Source: Caenimonas koreensis DSM 17982
GTDB lineage: Bacteria > Pseudomonadota > Gammaproteobacteria > Burkholderiales > Burkholderiaceae_C
Length of the DNA stretch: 64,000 nt
NCBI RefSeq assembly: GCF_009646335.1
Contig: NZ_WJBU01000005.1
Span: 1 to 64,000, forward strand
Reading direction: 5' to 3'
Positions 17,157 through 25,942 of this stretch are shown here, one piece after another. Each line of letters starts with the position of its first letter. Position 1 is the first letter of the stretch. The notes under the pieces are model-generated. The model did not search any database. It was not told the origin of the DNA and saw only the letters and a list, made by a program, of their open reading frames with translations. The position numbers were made by a program, and so were the translations under genes.

Positions 17157-18434
17157 TTATGTCGCCTGCGGCTCGTCGGCCAATGCGGCGTCTGGTGACA
17201 CACGGCTGGGGGCCGGCGTGCGCATCGGCCAGGCCACGACCAGCCACAACAGCATCATGGCGCCGCACACGGCAAACAGGCCTTGCGGTCCAACGCTCTT
17301 GGACAGCCAGCCGCCGACGGCGCCGCCGGCAAATAGTCCCAAGGATTGGAGTGTGTTGTACACACCCAGCGCTGCGCCGCGCGTCTGCGGCGGTGCCATG
17401 CGCGAGGCCATGCTGGGCTGGCTTGCTTCGAGCACGTTGAAGCCGCAGAAAAACACGAAGAGCGCCAGCGTCAGGCCGACGAGCGACGGCGCCCCGGCCA
17501 TGAACACCAGCGCGACCTGCACGAGTGCTACAAGCGCAACCGATGCGAGAAACAGCTCGCGCAGCCGCCCCTTGCGCTCCAGCGGAAACAGCGTCACGCC
17601 CATCACCACGAACGACGCGAGCACCGTGGGCAGATAGACGTGCCAGTGATCGGCCTTCGCAAGCCCCGCACTGACCAGCAACGCCGGAATGGCAACCCAC
17701 GTCGCAAGCTGTACGGCGTACAGCACGAACACGCCCACGTTCAGCCGCAGCAGCCCGGCGTGCTTGAACACATCCGTGAATTTGCCGCGCGGCAGGTTCT
17801 TGTGCACGAGCGGCTCGGGCGGCGTCCACCACGCGACGATGGCGATGCACGTCAGCGCCAGCATGCCCGTGATCGCGAAGAGCCCGCCGAGCCCCACATG
17901 CGCGCCGAGCAACGGCCCCGCGACGATCGACAAGGCAAACGTCAGGCCGATGCTGGCACCAATGAGCGCCATGGCTTTGGTGCGCACGATGTCGCGCGTC
18001 TGGTCAGCCAGCAGCGCCGTGACGGCGGCAGAGACAGCGCCGCCGCCCTGGATCGCGCGGCCCACGGTCAGCCAGACCAGCGTGGGGGCGGCAGCTGCCA
18101 CAAAGCTGCCCACGGCGAACAGGAACAGGCCAAAAATGATCACGCGCTTGCGGCCAAATTTGTCGGACGCGAGGCCGAACGGGATTTGCAGCAACGCCTG
18201 CGTGAGCCCATAGATGCCCATGGCCAGCCCGACCATGGCAGGGTCGCTGCCGCCGGGGTAATGCGCTGCCTCCAAGGCGAACACGGGCAGCACCAGGAAC
18301 AGCCCCAGCATGCGCGCGGCATACACGGTCGCGAGCGAGCCGCCAGCGCGGCGCTCGAGCGGCGTCATGCTGATGCTGGTGGCGCCGGCGGCGGGGCGGG
18401 TGGCAGTGCTGGAGGCGGGGCTGGATATGGTCAC
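17157..18434 (-). CDS. MFS transporter, YajR-like
   Basis: Protein of 425 residues from GTG 18434; ATG 18368 (MTPLERRAGGSLATVYAARM) is an equally good start and matches how relatives begin. Twelve membrane helices are visible, with the MFS motif A variant GLASDKFGRKRVI between helices 2 and 3. The family is an inner-membrane proton-driven exporter of unknown substrate. The cytosolic YAM domain of E. coli YajR is absent. In Burkholderiales this gene typically sits between ssb and uvrA. Confidence 0.88.
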   Translation of the reverse strand: MTISSPASSTATRPAAGATSISMTPLERRAGGSLATVYAARMLGLFLVLPVFALEAAHYPGGSDPAMVGLAMGIYGLTQALLQIPFGLASDKFGRKRVIIFGLFLFAVGSFVAAAAPTLVWLTVGRAIQGGGAVSAAVTALLADQTRDIVRTKAMALIGASIGLTFALSIVAGPLLGAHVGLGGLFAITGMLALTCIAIVAWWTPPEPLVHKNLPRGKFTDVFKHAGLLRLNVGVFVLYAVQLATWVAIPALLVSAGLAKADHWHVYLPTVLASFVVMGVTLFPLERKGRLRELFLASVALVALVQVALVFMAGAPSLVGLTLALFVFFCGFNVLEASQPSMASRMAPPQTRGAALGVYNTLQSLGLFAGGAVGGWLSKSVGPQGLFAVCGAMMLLWLVVAWPMRTPAPSRVSPDAALADEPQAT

Positions 18435-18452
18435 GAGAGGGGAGATTGTCCG

Positions 18453-19535
18453 TCATGCCGGACGCAATTCCCCCACCCTGGACTTGACGCGGATCAACAC
18501 GCTGTCGCCAAACTCGTGCGTCAGGTAACCCACGCGCTCGAGTTCCTGGGCAGCACTTTGCAACACCGCATCCGCCGCGAATGCACGCAGCAATTCATAG
18601 TGGCTCGTGCCTGGCTCGTGCGTGCCGCTGATGATGGCGTCGACCACACGCAGTTGCGTTGCCGGGCCGATGCGCTGGTCTGCGAGGCCTGGGCCTGCGC
18701 GCAGCCCGCCGTCTTGCGTAGCGTGTTGCCCGGCGTGTTGTGCAGCATGCTCCAGCGCGCGCACCACCGTTGTTCCGAGCGCAACGACACGCCCGCCGCA
18801 CGCACGCGCCGCCTCGATGGCTTCGAGGGTCGCGCGCGGAATGAAATACGGCTCGTCAAGCGGCAGGCGCGCATCAAGCTGCTCGTCGCCCGTTGATGAG
18901 ATGCCCGCCGCGTGCGTCAACGTTGCGAACGCAACGCCGCGCTCTTTCAACGACGCAAGCATCGCCCAGTCGAGCACGAAGCCCGCCGAGGGCGGCTCGA
19001 AAGCGACGGGTTGTGCCGCCACGCGCGTCCACACATCCCACAGCGCCAGCGGTTGCTGAACATGCGCGTACTGGATAGGCCGCCCGTGGCGGGCCAGCCC
19101 CGCCCAGATCGTGTCGGCATCGCCTTCGAAGCGCATCGCGATGAGCCGCGCGTGACCCTGCAGCGAGAGGACCGTCGCTCGCAAGGGGCCGAGCTGCAGT
19201 TGATCGCCGGGTAGCAACTCAGGTGGCGCGGCTCGATCTTCGGTGCGCGTGCGCCAGTCGCCTTCGCCAAAAACAACTGCGGTGAACTCGCGCACATCGC
19301 CAACGTCCAGCGAGCGCCTTCCAGCGAGGCGTACTTCGATGGTGGCGCCTGCGCGCAGGTGCGTGCCGGCGAGGCTTGCTGGCAGCGTTGCAGCATCGTT
19401 GGCGACGAGCACATCGCCGGCTTGCAGGAAGTCTGCGAGCCGTGCCCGCGGTGCGTGTTGCATGCGGCCGTGTTCGTCAATCACAAGCAGGCGCGCCTGC
19501 ACAGGTCGTTGTGTCGGCTGCTGTGCGGCCTTCAT
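18453..19535 (-). CDS. QueA-like S-adenosylmethionine ribosyltransferase-isomerase family protein
   Basis: Protein of 360 residues; ATG 19535 overlaps the SDR stop as ATGA. The QueA fold is recognisable (GDVLVANDAATLPASLAGT, RVVALGTTVVRALEHA, VVDAIISGTHEPGTSHYELL). Canonical QueA makes epoxyqueuosine in tRNA and carries PTAGLHF and LHVGAGTF motifs. Here these read PSAGFVL and LTHAAGISST, so the substrate pocket differs. It is not next to tgt or yajC, the usual partners. It is probably a paralogue with another role, co-translated with an SDR and next to an XRE-cupin regulator. Confidence 0.75.
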   Translation of the reverse strand: MKAAQQPTQRPVQARLLVIDEHGRMQHAPRARLADFLQAGDVLVANDAATLPASLAGTHLRAGATIEVRLAGRRSLDVGDVREFTAVVFGEGDWRTRTEDRAAPPELLPGDQLQLGPLRATVLSLQGHARLIAMRFEGDADTIWAGLARHGRPIQYAHVQQPLALWDVWTRVAAQPVAFEPPSAGFVLDWAMLASLKERGVAFATLTHAAGISSTGDEQLDARLPLDEPYFIPRATLEAIEAARACGGRVVALGTTVVRALEHAAQHAGQHATQDGGLRAGPGLADQRIGPATQLRVVDAIISGTHEPGTSHYELLRAFAADAVLQSAAQELERVGYLTHEFGDSVLIRVKSRVGELRPA

Positions 19536-20248
19536 GCGATGACCTCGCTGTTCGCTTCGGCCCATACAACGCGCGCAAGCAACTCTTCAGCCGCTGCTGC
19601 CGGCCGCTTGAGCGAGGCGCGGTCCGCGTCGGGCAGCGCCTGCGCGTGCATCGGCGTGTCCATGTCGCCAGGGTCCAGCGCGAGAAAGCGGACGCCGTGC
19701 TCGCGCATTTCCTCGTCCCAGATCCTGCTCATGTGCGCGAGCGCCGCCTTGCTCGCGCCATACACACCCCATGTTGCGTAAGCGTTGACGCCCGCGTCGC
19801 TGCTGATGTTCAACACCGTGGCGGCACGGCCTTGTCGCGCGGACGACGCGAGTGCGCCCAGCAGTGCCTTGGTCAGGCGGAATGGGCCGAGCACATTGGT
19901 CTGCAACGCAGCTTCGAAGTCTTCGCACTCCGTGTCGGCCAGCGGTACCAGTCGCTCTGGGCCAAGTGTGGATGCGTTGTTTACCAGCACGTCAAGCCCG
20001 CCGAGTGCAGCCGTCACTTGCAATGCGAGGCCGTGGATGCGCGCCTTGTCGGCTACGTCACCAACAATGCCGTGCGTGCCGGGCAGGCGAGCCGCGAGTG
20101 CGCGCACGCGGCTGGCGTCGCGGGCAATGAACACCACGCTCGCGCCGCCGCGATGCAGCCGCTCGACGAGCGCGAGGCCCAGGCCTGAAGTTCCGCCAGT
20201 CACCGCAACGCGCAGGCCGTTGAAAGAGAAGTCGTCTTGCTTGCTCAT
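19532..20248 (-). CDS. Short-chain dehydrogenase/reductase
   Basis: Protein of 238 residues; ATG 20248 has AAGGA 8 nt upstream, whereas an in-frame ATG ten codons earlier has none. The Rossmann cofactor motif TGGTSGLG is near residue 17, LVNNAS is near 90, and the catalytic Ser and the YGASK pair are present in NISSDAG and WGVYGASKAAL. It is a classical SDR oxidoreductase; the substrate is unknown. The ATGA overlap with the QueA-like gene suggests a shared pathway. It is divergent from the XRE-cupin gene across 135 bp, so that regulator is a candidate controller. Confidence 0.88.
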   Translation of the reverse strand: MSKQDDFSFNGLRVAVTGGTSGLGLALVERLHRGGASVVFIARDASRVRALAARLPGTHGIVGDVADKARIHGLALQVTAALGGLDVLVNNASTLGPERLVPLADTECEDFEAALQTNVLGPFRLTKALLGALASSARQGRAATVLNISSDAGVNAYATWGVYGASKAALAHMSRIWDEEMREHGVRFLALDPGDMDTPMHAQALPDADRASLKRPAAAAEELLARVVWAEANSEVIA

Positions 20249-20383
20249 GATGCGTGTCCTTGTTGTTTGGATGTGCATTCACGATAGGCACGCACGCGCA
20301 TCGCATCCAGCCGGATGTCCAGCGCATTGGCAGATGGACCTTGAAGCGGACAGCAAACGCTTTCTGGCGCGAGAATGCGCGGC

Positions 20384-20977
20384 ATGACCGACCCAGCCGA
20401 TCCGACAGCCGCAGCAGCCGCGACCACTGCTTCGCACCTGGCACGCAACCTCGTCAGCCTGCGACGCACGCGCTCGCTCACGCAAGACGGGCTGGCCAAA
20501 TCCGCGGGCGTGCCGCGCTCGACCATCGCCAACCTGGAGTCGGGCGAGGGCAACCCGTCACTCTCGGTGCTCGTGAAAGTGGCGGCAGCGCTGGGTGCGC
20601 CGATCGACGAGCTGCTTGCGTCGCCGCGCGCGCTCGTGCGGCACTGGTCTGCGAATGAGGTCGCCCATCAGACCAAGGGACGCGGCGTGACGATCACGCA
20701 GCTCGTACCCGAGCCGGTGCCCGATTCGATGATGGAGTTGATGGACTTCGCGCCCGGCGCCGTGATGGGCGGCACGCCGCACTTGCCGGGCACGCGCGAA
20801 TTCTTCACCTGCCTGCAGGGCCGCGTGCGGCTGCTGGTGGCCGGTGAGGTTTACGCACTGGAGACGGGCGACGTCTTCGCGTTCCCGGGGAACCTGCCGC
20901 ATTCGTACCAGAACGCGGACGGCGTGGCACCGGCGCGCGGCGTGTCGGTCGTGGTCCTGGCGAAGGCGGGGACCTAG
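20384..20977 (+). CDS. XRE-family regulator with C-terminal cupin domain
   Basis: Protein of 197 residues. A helix-turn-helix XRE domain spans about residues 20-80 (LRRTRSLTQDGLAKSAGVPR, STIANLESGEGNPSL). A single cupin domain near 120-195 (GTREFFTCLQGRVRLLVAGE, DVFAFPGNLPHSYQN) should bind a small ligand. This architecture is that of one-component metabolic repressors. It diverges from the SDR / QueA-like pair and is the likely local regulator. Its 3' end overlaps the convergent unknown gene by 4 nt. Confidence 0.9.
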   Translation: MTDPADPTAAAAATTASHLARNLVSLRRTRSLTQDGLAKSAGVPRSTIANLESGEGNPSLSVLVKVAAALGAPIDELLASPRALVRHWSANEVAHQTKGRGVTITQLVPEPVPDSMMELMDFAPGAVMGGTPHLPGTREFFTCLQGRVRLLVAGEVYALETGDVFAFPGNLPHSYQNADGVAPARGVSVVVLAKAGT

Positions 20978-21852
20978 GCTCGCTTCAAGCAGTCGTTGAA
21001 CCAGCCGTGCAGGCTTGCGTCGAAGGCTTGCGACATGCTCACGGCTTCAGCCCGCGCCGACTCGCGCGTGGATTCGTCGCCCAGCCCATGCGAGGCGCGC
21101 GCGACTTCCAGCAGAAAGGCGCGATCGACGTCTTCACTGCCGTTCGCCTCGATCGTGGCGATGCCGTTGCGTGCCGCCTGAAGCGCAATGCTCCACTCGC
21201 CGGTGCGGTTGCCGCACAGCGCGATGAGATAGTCGGCACGCTCGTGATTCATCCATGTTCCCGCCTCGCCCCACACCCCGCGTGAGATTTGCGCGCCTTC
21301 GACAAGGGCCGACTTGACGGCGGCATCGTCAACCGGGAGCACCTTGCGCTCGACCAGCGCAGAGACCGAGTTGTTGAGCGACGACGCAATCGCCATGCCG
21401 AGCTTGCGGCCGCCTGGGCCTGCCGGCAGTGAGCGTGCGCAGTCCAGCAGCGCCATGGCGAAGTCATGCGGATCGGCGCTTTCAGCGGTGTATTGCAAGA
21501 CGCGCAGCGCAACGGCGGCGCGTGCGTCTTCAGCCGGAGCGCCCGACTCTTGCGCAATGCGCGCCTGCAACGCCCAGGCCTGCACAGCCTGCCCCGCGAG
21601 CAGCGCGGCGGCTGCATGCTGCAGACGCAGCACGACGGGGCCAGTGGGGGGCAGCAAGCGTTGCAGCTGGAGCGCTTCGCTCCACGCGCCCAGCTTCTCG
21701 CCGATGACATGATTCACGAGCCATGAGAACTGGGGCAGGTCCTTGTCGGCCATTGCGCTGGCGCACATGGCGCGCAGGGCGTGGGCGGCTGCGGCGGGGT
21801 CGTCGTCGTGGATGCGGACGATCTCTTCGATGGGCATGTCTGGAGCTGTCAT
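20974..21852 (-). CDS. Uncharacterised helical protein
   Basis: Protein of 292 residues, almost all helix and rich in Ala, with no signal peptide or membrane helix. Paired-helix periodicity suggests a TPR-like or HEAT-like repeat scaffold, but no consensus repeat is clear. I do not recognise the family. It reads leftward, and its ATG overlaps the stop of the decayed rhs fragment frame as ATGA, which may be chance. It marks the left border of the Rhs locus. Confidence 0.65.
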   Translation of the reverse strand: MTAPDMPIEEIVRIHDDDPAAAAHALRAMCASAMADKDLPQFSWLVNHVIGEKLGAWSEALQLQRLLPPTGPVVLRLQHAAAALLAGQAVQAWALQARIAQESGAPAEDARAAVALRVLQYTAESADPHDFAMALLDCARSLPAGPGGRKLGMAIASSLNNSVSALVERKVLPVDDAAVKSALVEGAQISRGVWGEAGTWMNHERADYLIALCGNRTGEWSIALQAARNGIATIEANGSEDVDRAFLLEVARASHGLGDESTRESARAEAVSMSQAFDASLHGWFNDCLKRA

Positions 21853-22056
21853 GACGGCAATGCTAAGGCGTGGCGCATGGATTGTTCAACTGCAAACCGT
21901 GATTTGGGCCCAGACTTTTTCGCTCGTCTATCGTCTCGTATGTGAGCCGTAATGCTGGAAGAGCTGGCGTTGTAGCTCGTTTGTGAGACGCTATGCCGCC
22001 AAGGGTCGCGACGTCTGCCGACGCGCAGGGGTGTCTGTTTGGCGCTGTCAGGAAAC

Positions 22057-22427
22057 GCGTACGGCAGCTGCCACACAGGCTTCTTCGTCTCATCGGTCGC
22101 CAGTCGGGTCGTGCCCAGGTGGTCCGTGTGCACCGCGAAGAACTTGCCGTTGCCATAGAACCCGATCGGCATCGACTGGCCTGAATCGGTCGGCAGCCAG
22201 ATGTACTCCGTGCGCCCCTTGCCCAACGCGCTGCCGTTGTCGTATTCACCCAGCAGGTTGCCGCCTTCGTCGTAGATATAGGCAGTGCCCACGCTCGTCA
22301 CGGTTGACGTGGTGTTGAACAGCCACTTGAAATTCTGCTTGAGCCAATCCAGAAAGCCTGGGCTAAGCGTCTGCGCATCAGGCAGAGTTTGCTCGGCTTC
22401 CGGAGTGCTCTTGGCCACGCGCTGGCG
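22057..22427 (-). pseudogene. Decayed rhs core fragment
   Basis: This segment matches the last part of the Rhs core, from PEAEQTLPDAQTLSPGFLDW through GKGRTEYIWLPTDSG to KKPVWQLPY. It is over 90% identical in wording to the copies at 25.1-25.4 and 27.0-27.3 kb. After QLPY the frame runs into unrelated residues and ends at 21849, so the DPIGLDGG boundary and any toxin tip are gone. It has no start of its own. It is a relic of a further toxin module in the array. Confidence 0.85.
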
Positions 22428-22454
22428 CCACCGACCCCGGAACCTCTGGCAGCG

Positions 22455-22805
22455 TCAGCGGCTAAGCAGAGTTGCAGACGGCATCTTCTTTGATGAAGAG
22501 AATGATGCTGGCTTGGCAGGTTTGAACATAGCGCTGTACCAGTAGCCTTGCGAGTCATTGAGCCAATCAAATTTCTTCTTCTCGGCGAACACGCGCAACG
22601 GTGTAAGCGGTATCTCATAGCGCCATAGGAGCGCAAGCAACTCGCGCATAGCCTCTTTGTTAAGAGCAGCAACCTCGATGTCAAGCAACAGGTCTTTGCC
22701 GACGCCTTGAACACTACGTATCGCGGCGATTTCCTTGAATCCCTGGAACAGGCGGCGCTCGTCACCTCGCGAGTAAAAGCTGCTCAACGCAATTTGCAAG
22801 ATCAT
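22455..22805 (-). CDS. Probable immunity protein for the adjacent Rhs tip
   Basis: Protein of 116 residues starting 9 nt after the stop of the orphan Rhs module at 22815, in the usual immunity-gene position. It is soluble and helical with a central LALLWRYEIPLTPLRVFAEK stretch and a YWYSAMF segment. I do not place it in a named Imm family with certainty. The immunity role is inferred from position, size and the cassette layout. Its codon use is less GC-rich than the flanking genes. Confidence 0.7.
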   Translation of the reverse strand: MILQIALSSFYSRGDERRLFQGFKEIAAIRSVQGVGKDLLLDIEVAALNKEAMRELLALLWRYEIPLTPLRVFAEKKKFDWLNDSQGYWYSAMFKPAKPASFSSSKKMPSATLLSR

Positions 22806-22814
22806 GTATCTCTC

Positions 22815-23723
22815 CTACCGACGTCGACCGCCAGGGTATACGTTGTCGTAACGACCACCTGGATACTGCACATCCCAATGGGGACCGCCATGAGCATCGC
22901 CCGTAGAGCCTGTGTCGGGGCCTGTGGGACACCACACTCCACCATCCGCCCCCTGCCAGCCATAGCCTCGCCCATTCGGATTTCTAACCCAGTTTTCGCC
23001 GCCCTTCGGATCTTTGAGGCCTTCAGCTTCACCTGGCTTACCAGGAGCTTTCGCTCCTTCTGGTTCTTTTGCGTCCTTAGGTGGCTTCGCGAACATCCAT
23101 TGACTTAGGGCATTCGATATGTCTGCCGCCTTCTGGCCACCAGGGGTGGTCATCCACGCTGCCCATGCAGTTGCCCCTCCGGCAGCAACGCCCCAAAGCA
23201 GTGGAACAAAGATTACCTTCCCCGAGGGGTCGACATAGCTAAGCGGATTCCCGCCCACATACCCAAACCGATTCTCACCCCCATCCAACCCAATCGGATC
23301 CGGCTGCGTATACCGCCCATTCCCCGGCGCATACGTCCTGAAGTAGTTGTAATTCAGATTCGACTCGGCGTCGAAATACTGCCCCGGAAACCGCAGATTG
23401 AATTCCACCGCCGCCGTCGCCTTCAGCAGCACCGGCTGGTTCGTCAGCGCCTGCACGGGCTTGAGCGTCGCTTGCAAAACCCCCGTCGGCTTGTTGTTAC
23501 CAAACGCTGAGTACGGCAGTTGCCACACCGGCTTCTTCGCCTCATCGGTCACCAACCGGGGCGTGCCCAGGTGGTCCGTGTGCACCGCGAAGAACTTCCC
23601 GTTGCGATAAAACCCGATGGGCATCGACTGGCCTGAATCGGTGGGCAGCCAGATGTACTCCGTGCGTCCGTTGCGTTTAGTTCGGTTGATAAGGCTTGGC
23701 GCCGCTGCTGTCCGGCCATCCAA
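22815..23723 (-). CDS. Orphan Rhs C-terminal module with toxin tip
   Basis: Open frame of 302 residues. Homology to the Rhs core starts at about 23666 (GRTEYIWLPTDSG), and the 18 residues before it come from sequence overlapping the end of the Imm32-like gene. The core ends at the DPIGLDGG boundary near residue 146, then a new tip of about 155 residues: a hydrophobic stretch, a Lys/Pro/Glu linker, and a compact end with GPHWDVQYPGGRYDN. Such PHWD-type ends occur in polymorphic toxin tips resembling RNase-like families; the activity is unproven. There is no signal peptide or promoter, so it is a silent cassette unless recombined onto the full-length gene. Confidence 0.8.
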   Translation of the reverse strand: MDGRTAAAPSLINRTKRNGRTEYIWLPTDSGQSMPIGFYRNGKFFAVHTDHLGTPRLVTDEAKKPVWQLPYSAFGNNKPTGVLQATLKPVQALTNQPVLLKATAAVEFNLRFPGQYFDAESNLNYNYFRTYAPGNGRYTQPDPIGLDGGENRFGYVGGNPLSYVDPSGKVIFVPLLWGVAAGGATAWAAWMTTPGGQKAADISNALSQWMFAKPPKDAKEPEGAKAPGKPGEAEGLKDPKGGENWVRNPNGRGYGWQGADGGVWCPTGPDTGSTGDAHGGPHWDVQYPGGRYDNVYPGGRRR

Positions 23724-23949
23724 ACACTTTTACGTGTGGCAGGCAACGGTGCCCTTCCTCTTGCTCCTTGGACGACAACTCTTCTCCACCCCATTCCGCA
23801 GCGAAGAGGTGAGCGTGGGGAAACTCTCCCCGGTCAGCTGCCTCAGCAAGGCTATCTAGCAACTTCGACAATCGCCTGAGGCCGGACGGGTCTCCATGGA
23901 TAAACAACTCATCGCTGTCTTTTCCGAGCTCGAACGTCAACAAGTCCAT
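23677..23949 (-). CDS. Imm32-like immunity protein without a toxin
   Basis: Protein of 90 residues. It matches the Imm32 pattern: ELFIHGDPSGLRRLSKLLDS, then an HLFAAEWGGEELS segment and a C-terminal HVKVFGWP. Imm32 proteins neutralise tips of polymorphic toxins. No rhs tip directly precedes it: the next gene upstream is another immunity candidate ending at 24052. It is therefore an orphan immunity gene, either a relic of a lost module or protection against a neighbour's toxin. Confidence 0.75.
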   Translation of the reverse strand: MDLLTFELGKDSDELFIHGDPSGLRRLSKLLDSLAEAADRGEFPHAHLFAAEWGGEELSSKEQEEGHRCLPHVKVFGWPDSSGAKPYQPN

Positions 23950-24051
23950 GATGGCAACTCCATTCGTTTGCTGGCATCGTTACCAAGTTACTTTGCCCGG
24001 GAAGTCGCCCCACTTAACGCTTGGGCATGACCGATAGGCAATTCGGTCGAA

Positions 24052-24420
24052 TCACTTTGCCGCAATAAAACCAAACGCTGCGGGCTCCACGTGCTTAAAG
24101 CCGAGGACGCCAAGCTCCGCCGTTGTTGTCGAAGCGAACGAAGCGCCAAACACCAGCAGTGTTTTGTAGCCCTCCGCTTGAGCGTCCCCGTTGTAATGGT
24201 CGTCAAGAGAGAAACTAATTCGCACAGCGGCATCTCCCAGTTGCTCGCCCTGCTTCAGAGGAAACCACGTAATCGACAACAATTTTCGCTCGGCTGACAG
24301 CACGTGCTTGAGCGGTGCATTGACCGTCGTGTCTGCTACCCAAACCGGCATGCAACGGGCCAACCCCTCGAAAAGCGCAGTGCTGTCCATGCTCATAATC
24401 AGTGCGACGGTTGAAACCAT
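24052..24420 (-). CDS. Probable immunity protein for the second Rhs module
   Basis: Protein of 122 residues from ATG 24420, with AAAGG about 9 nt upstream. It starts 13 nt after the stop of the orphan Rhs module at 24434. Features are a hydrophobic start (MVSTVALIMSMDSTALFEGL), a middle with WFPLKQGEQLGDAAVRISFS and a C-terminal GFKHVEPAAFGF. No named family is recognised. It bears no visible similarity to the immunity candidate at 25861, although the two toxin tips are alike. Confidence 0.65.
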   Translation of the reverse strand: MVSTVALIMSMDSTALFEGLARCMPVWVADTTVNAPLKHVLSAERKLLSITWFPLKQGEQLGDAAVRISFSLDDHYNGDAQAEGYKTLLVFGASFASTTTAELGVLGFKHVEPAAFGFIAAK

Positions 24421-24433
24421 TTTTTGATGCCTT

Positions 24434-25942
24434 TCACTTAGAGCACTGCGCCGGGTTTGTGCGGCCACGTGGCCATGGTGAGAACCCGTTTTCGGGAACT
24501 TCCCTGCCGCCCGGCCCCCAGTTATGAGGGTGAGGCTGACCTTGCCCGTGATCATGATCCCAATCGATATCAACCGCAGGTCTCCCATCAGGACCATATA
24601 GCCGCTCTTGCCCACTCCCCGGATTTGTATGCCAGTCCCCCGGTTTTCCGGTATTGGGTGTCTTATCTTGAAACATCGGTCCAGTGACATACCAACCGAT
24701 CGCCGCGCCGACACCAGTACCAACAACAAGTCCTACACCGGTTCCGATCGGTCCGAACAAGCTGCCAGCTGCGGCACCAACTCTGGCTCCGTACGACGCC
24801 CCAGCCAACGGGCTCAGGCCAAGTGGGTCTGAGGAGACAAGAGGACTGCCTCCAGCATAGATGTATCGATTCCACCCCCCATCCAACCCAATCGGATCCG
24901 GCTGCGTATACCGCCCACTCCCCGGCGCATACGTCCTGAAGTAGTTGTAATTCAGATTCGACTCCGCGTCGAAATACTGCCCCGGAAACCGCAGATTGAA
25001 TTCCACCGCCGCCGTCGCCTTCAGCAACACCGGCTGGTTCGTCAGCGCTTGCACGGGCTTGAGCGTCGCCTGCAACACCCCCGTCGGCTTGTTGTTGCCA
25101 AACGCTGAGTACGGCAGTTGCCACACCGGCTTCTTCGCCTCATCGGTCACCAACCGGGGCGTGCCCAGGTGGTCCGTGTGCACCGCGAAGAACTTCCCGT
25201 TGCGATAAAACCCGATGGGCATCGACTGGCCTGAATCGGTGGGCAGCCAGATGTACTCCGTGCGCCCCTTGCCCAACGCGCTGCCGTTGTCGTATTCACC
25301 CAGCAGGTTGCCGCCTTCGTCGTAGATGTAGGCAGTGCCCACACTCGTCACGGTTGACGTGGTGTTGAACAGCCACTTGAAATTCTGCTTGAGCCAATCC
25401 AGAAAGCCAGGGCTAAGCGTCTGCGCATCAGGCAGCGTTTGCTCGGCTTCCGGCACGCTCTTGAACACGCGCTGGCCCAACGCGTTGTGCAGATAGCGCA
25501 CGTGGGCAGCCTCGCCGTTGTTCACTACATCCACCTTGGCCAAGCGACCCGTCGCGTCGTAGTCGAACGTGCGCAGGCCGTCCGTTGTCATCGCGCCGTT
25601 GGCGTCGAGCGCGTAGTTGACCGTGGTGGTCACGACGCTTCTTGTCCTGCCCCTGTTGGTCGTCGTCACAGTCTGCGTGAAACCGAGCAGCTTGTTGCTG
25701 TTCGCGTCGATGGCCAGGCTCTGCCCTGTCGCCTTGGCCAGGTCAACGTCGTCGAAGTCGCCGTTCAGGTCAGAACTGTGCAGTTGAACTCCGACTCTGA
25801 CTTGCTTCTGGATACAGCACCTCAGTCGATCGCCTTTGGCAAGTGGACGAGTGTGATTCCCTATACCTTCCCCCACTGCCATTCGACTGTCGCGGCGATC
25901 GCTCCTAGTTGTGCCCCCCAGGACGGAATCAAGAATACACAT
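24434..25942 (-). CDS. Orphan Rhs C-terminal module, tip of the DIDW-HDHG type
   Basis: Open frame of 502 residues, but Rhs homology begins only at about 25771 (DLNGDFDDVDLAKATGQ); the first 57 residues are an out-of-frame reading of the end of the immunity gene at 25861. The core is nearly identical to the full-length protein up to DPIGLDGG near residue 349. A glycine-zipper stretch (GPIGTGVGLVVGTGVGAAIG) and a tip with QERLYGPDGRPAVDIDWDHD and GQGQPHPHNW follow. It closely parallels the tip of the full-length Rhs. It lacks signal peptide, promoter and N-terminal half, so it is a donor cassette rather than an expressed toxin. Confidence 0.8.
   Translation of the reverse strand: MCILDSVLGGTTRSDRRDSRMAVGEGIGNHTRPLAKGDRLRCCIQKQVRVGVQLHSSDLNGDFDDVDLAKATGQSLAIDANSNKLLGFTQTVTTTNRGRTRSVVTTTVNYALDANGAMTTDGLRTFDYDATGRLAKVDVVNNGEAAHVRYLHNALGQRVFKSVPEAEQTLPDAQTLSPGFLDWLKQNFKWLFNTTSTVTSVGTAYIYDEGGNLLGEYDNGSALGKGRTEYIWLPTDSGQSMPIGFYRNGKFFAVHTDHLGTPRLVTDEAKKPVWQLPYSAFGNNKPTGVLQATLKPVQALTNQPVLLKATAAVEFNLRFPGQYFDAESNLNYNYFRTYAPGSGRYTQPDPIGLDGGWNRYIYAGGSPLVSSDPLGLSPLAGASYGARVGAAAGSLFGPIGTGVGLVVGTGVGAAIGWYVTGPMFQDKTPNTGKPGDWHTNPGSGQERLYGPDGRPAVDIDWDHDHGQGQPHPHNWGPGGREVPENGFSPWPRGRTNPAQCSK

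Noticed and set aside
17346-18896. Plus-strand frame of 516 residues
   Set aside because: It runs antisense through the MFS transporter and QueA-like gene, has His/Arg/Gln-rich composition and no recognisable domain.
24421-24729. N-terminal extension of the immunity gene at 24052
   Set aside because: These codons are an out-of-frame reading of the toxin tip. A ribosome-binding site supports the start at 24420.
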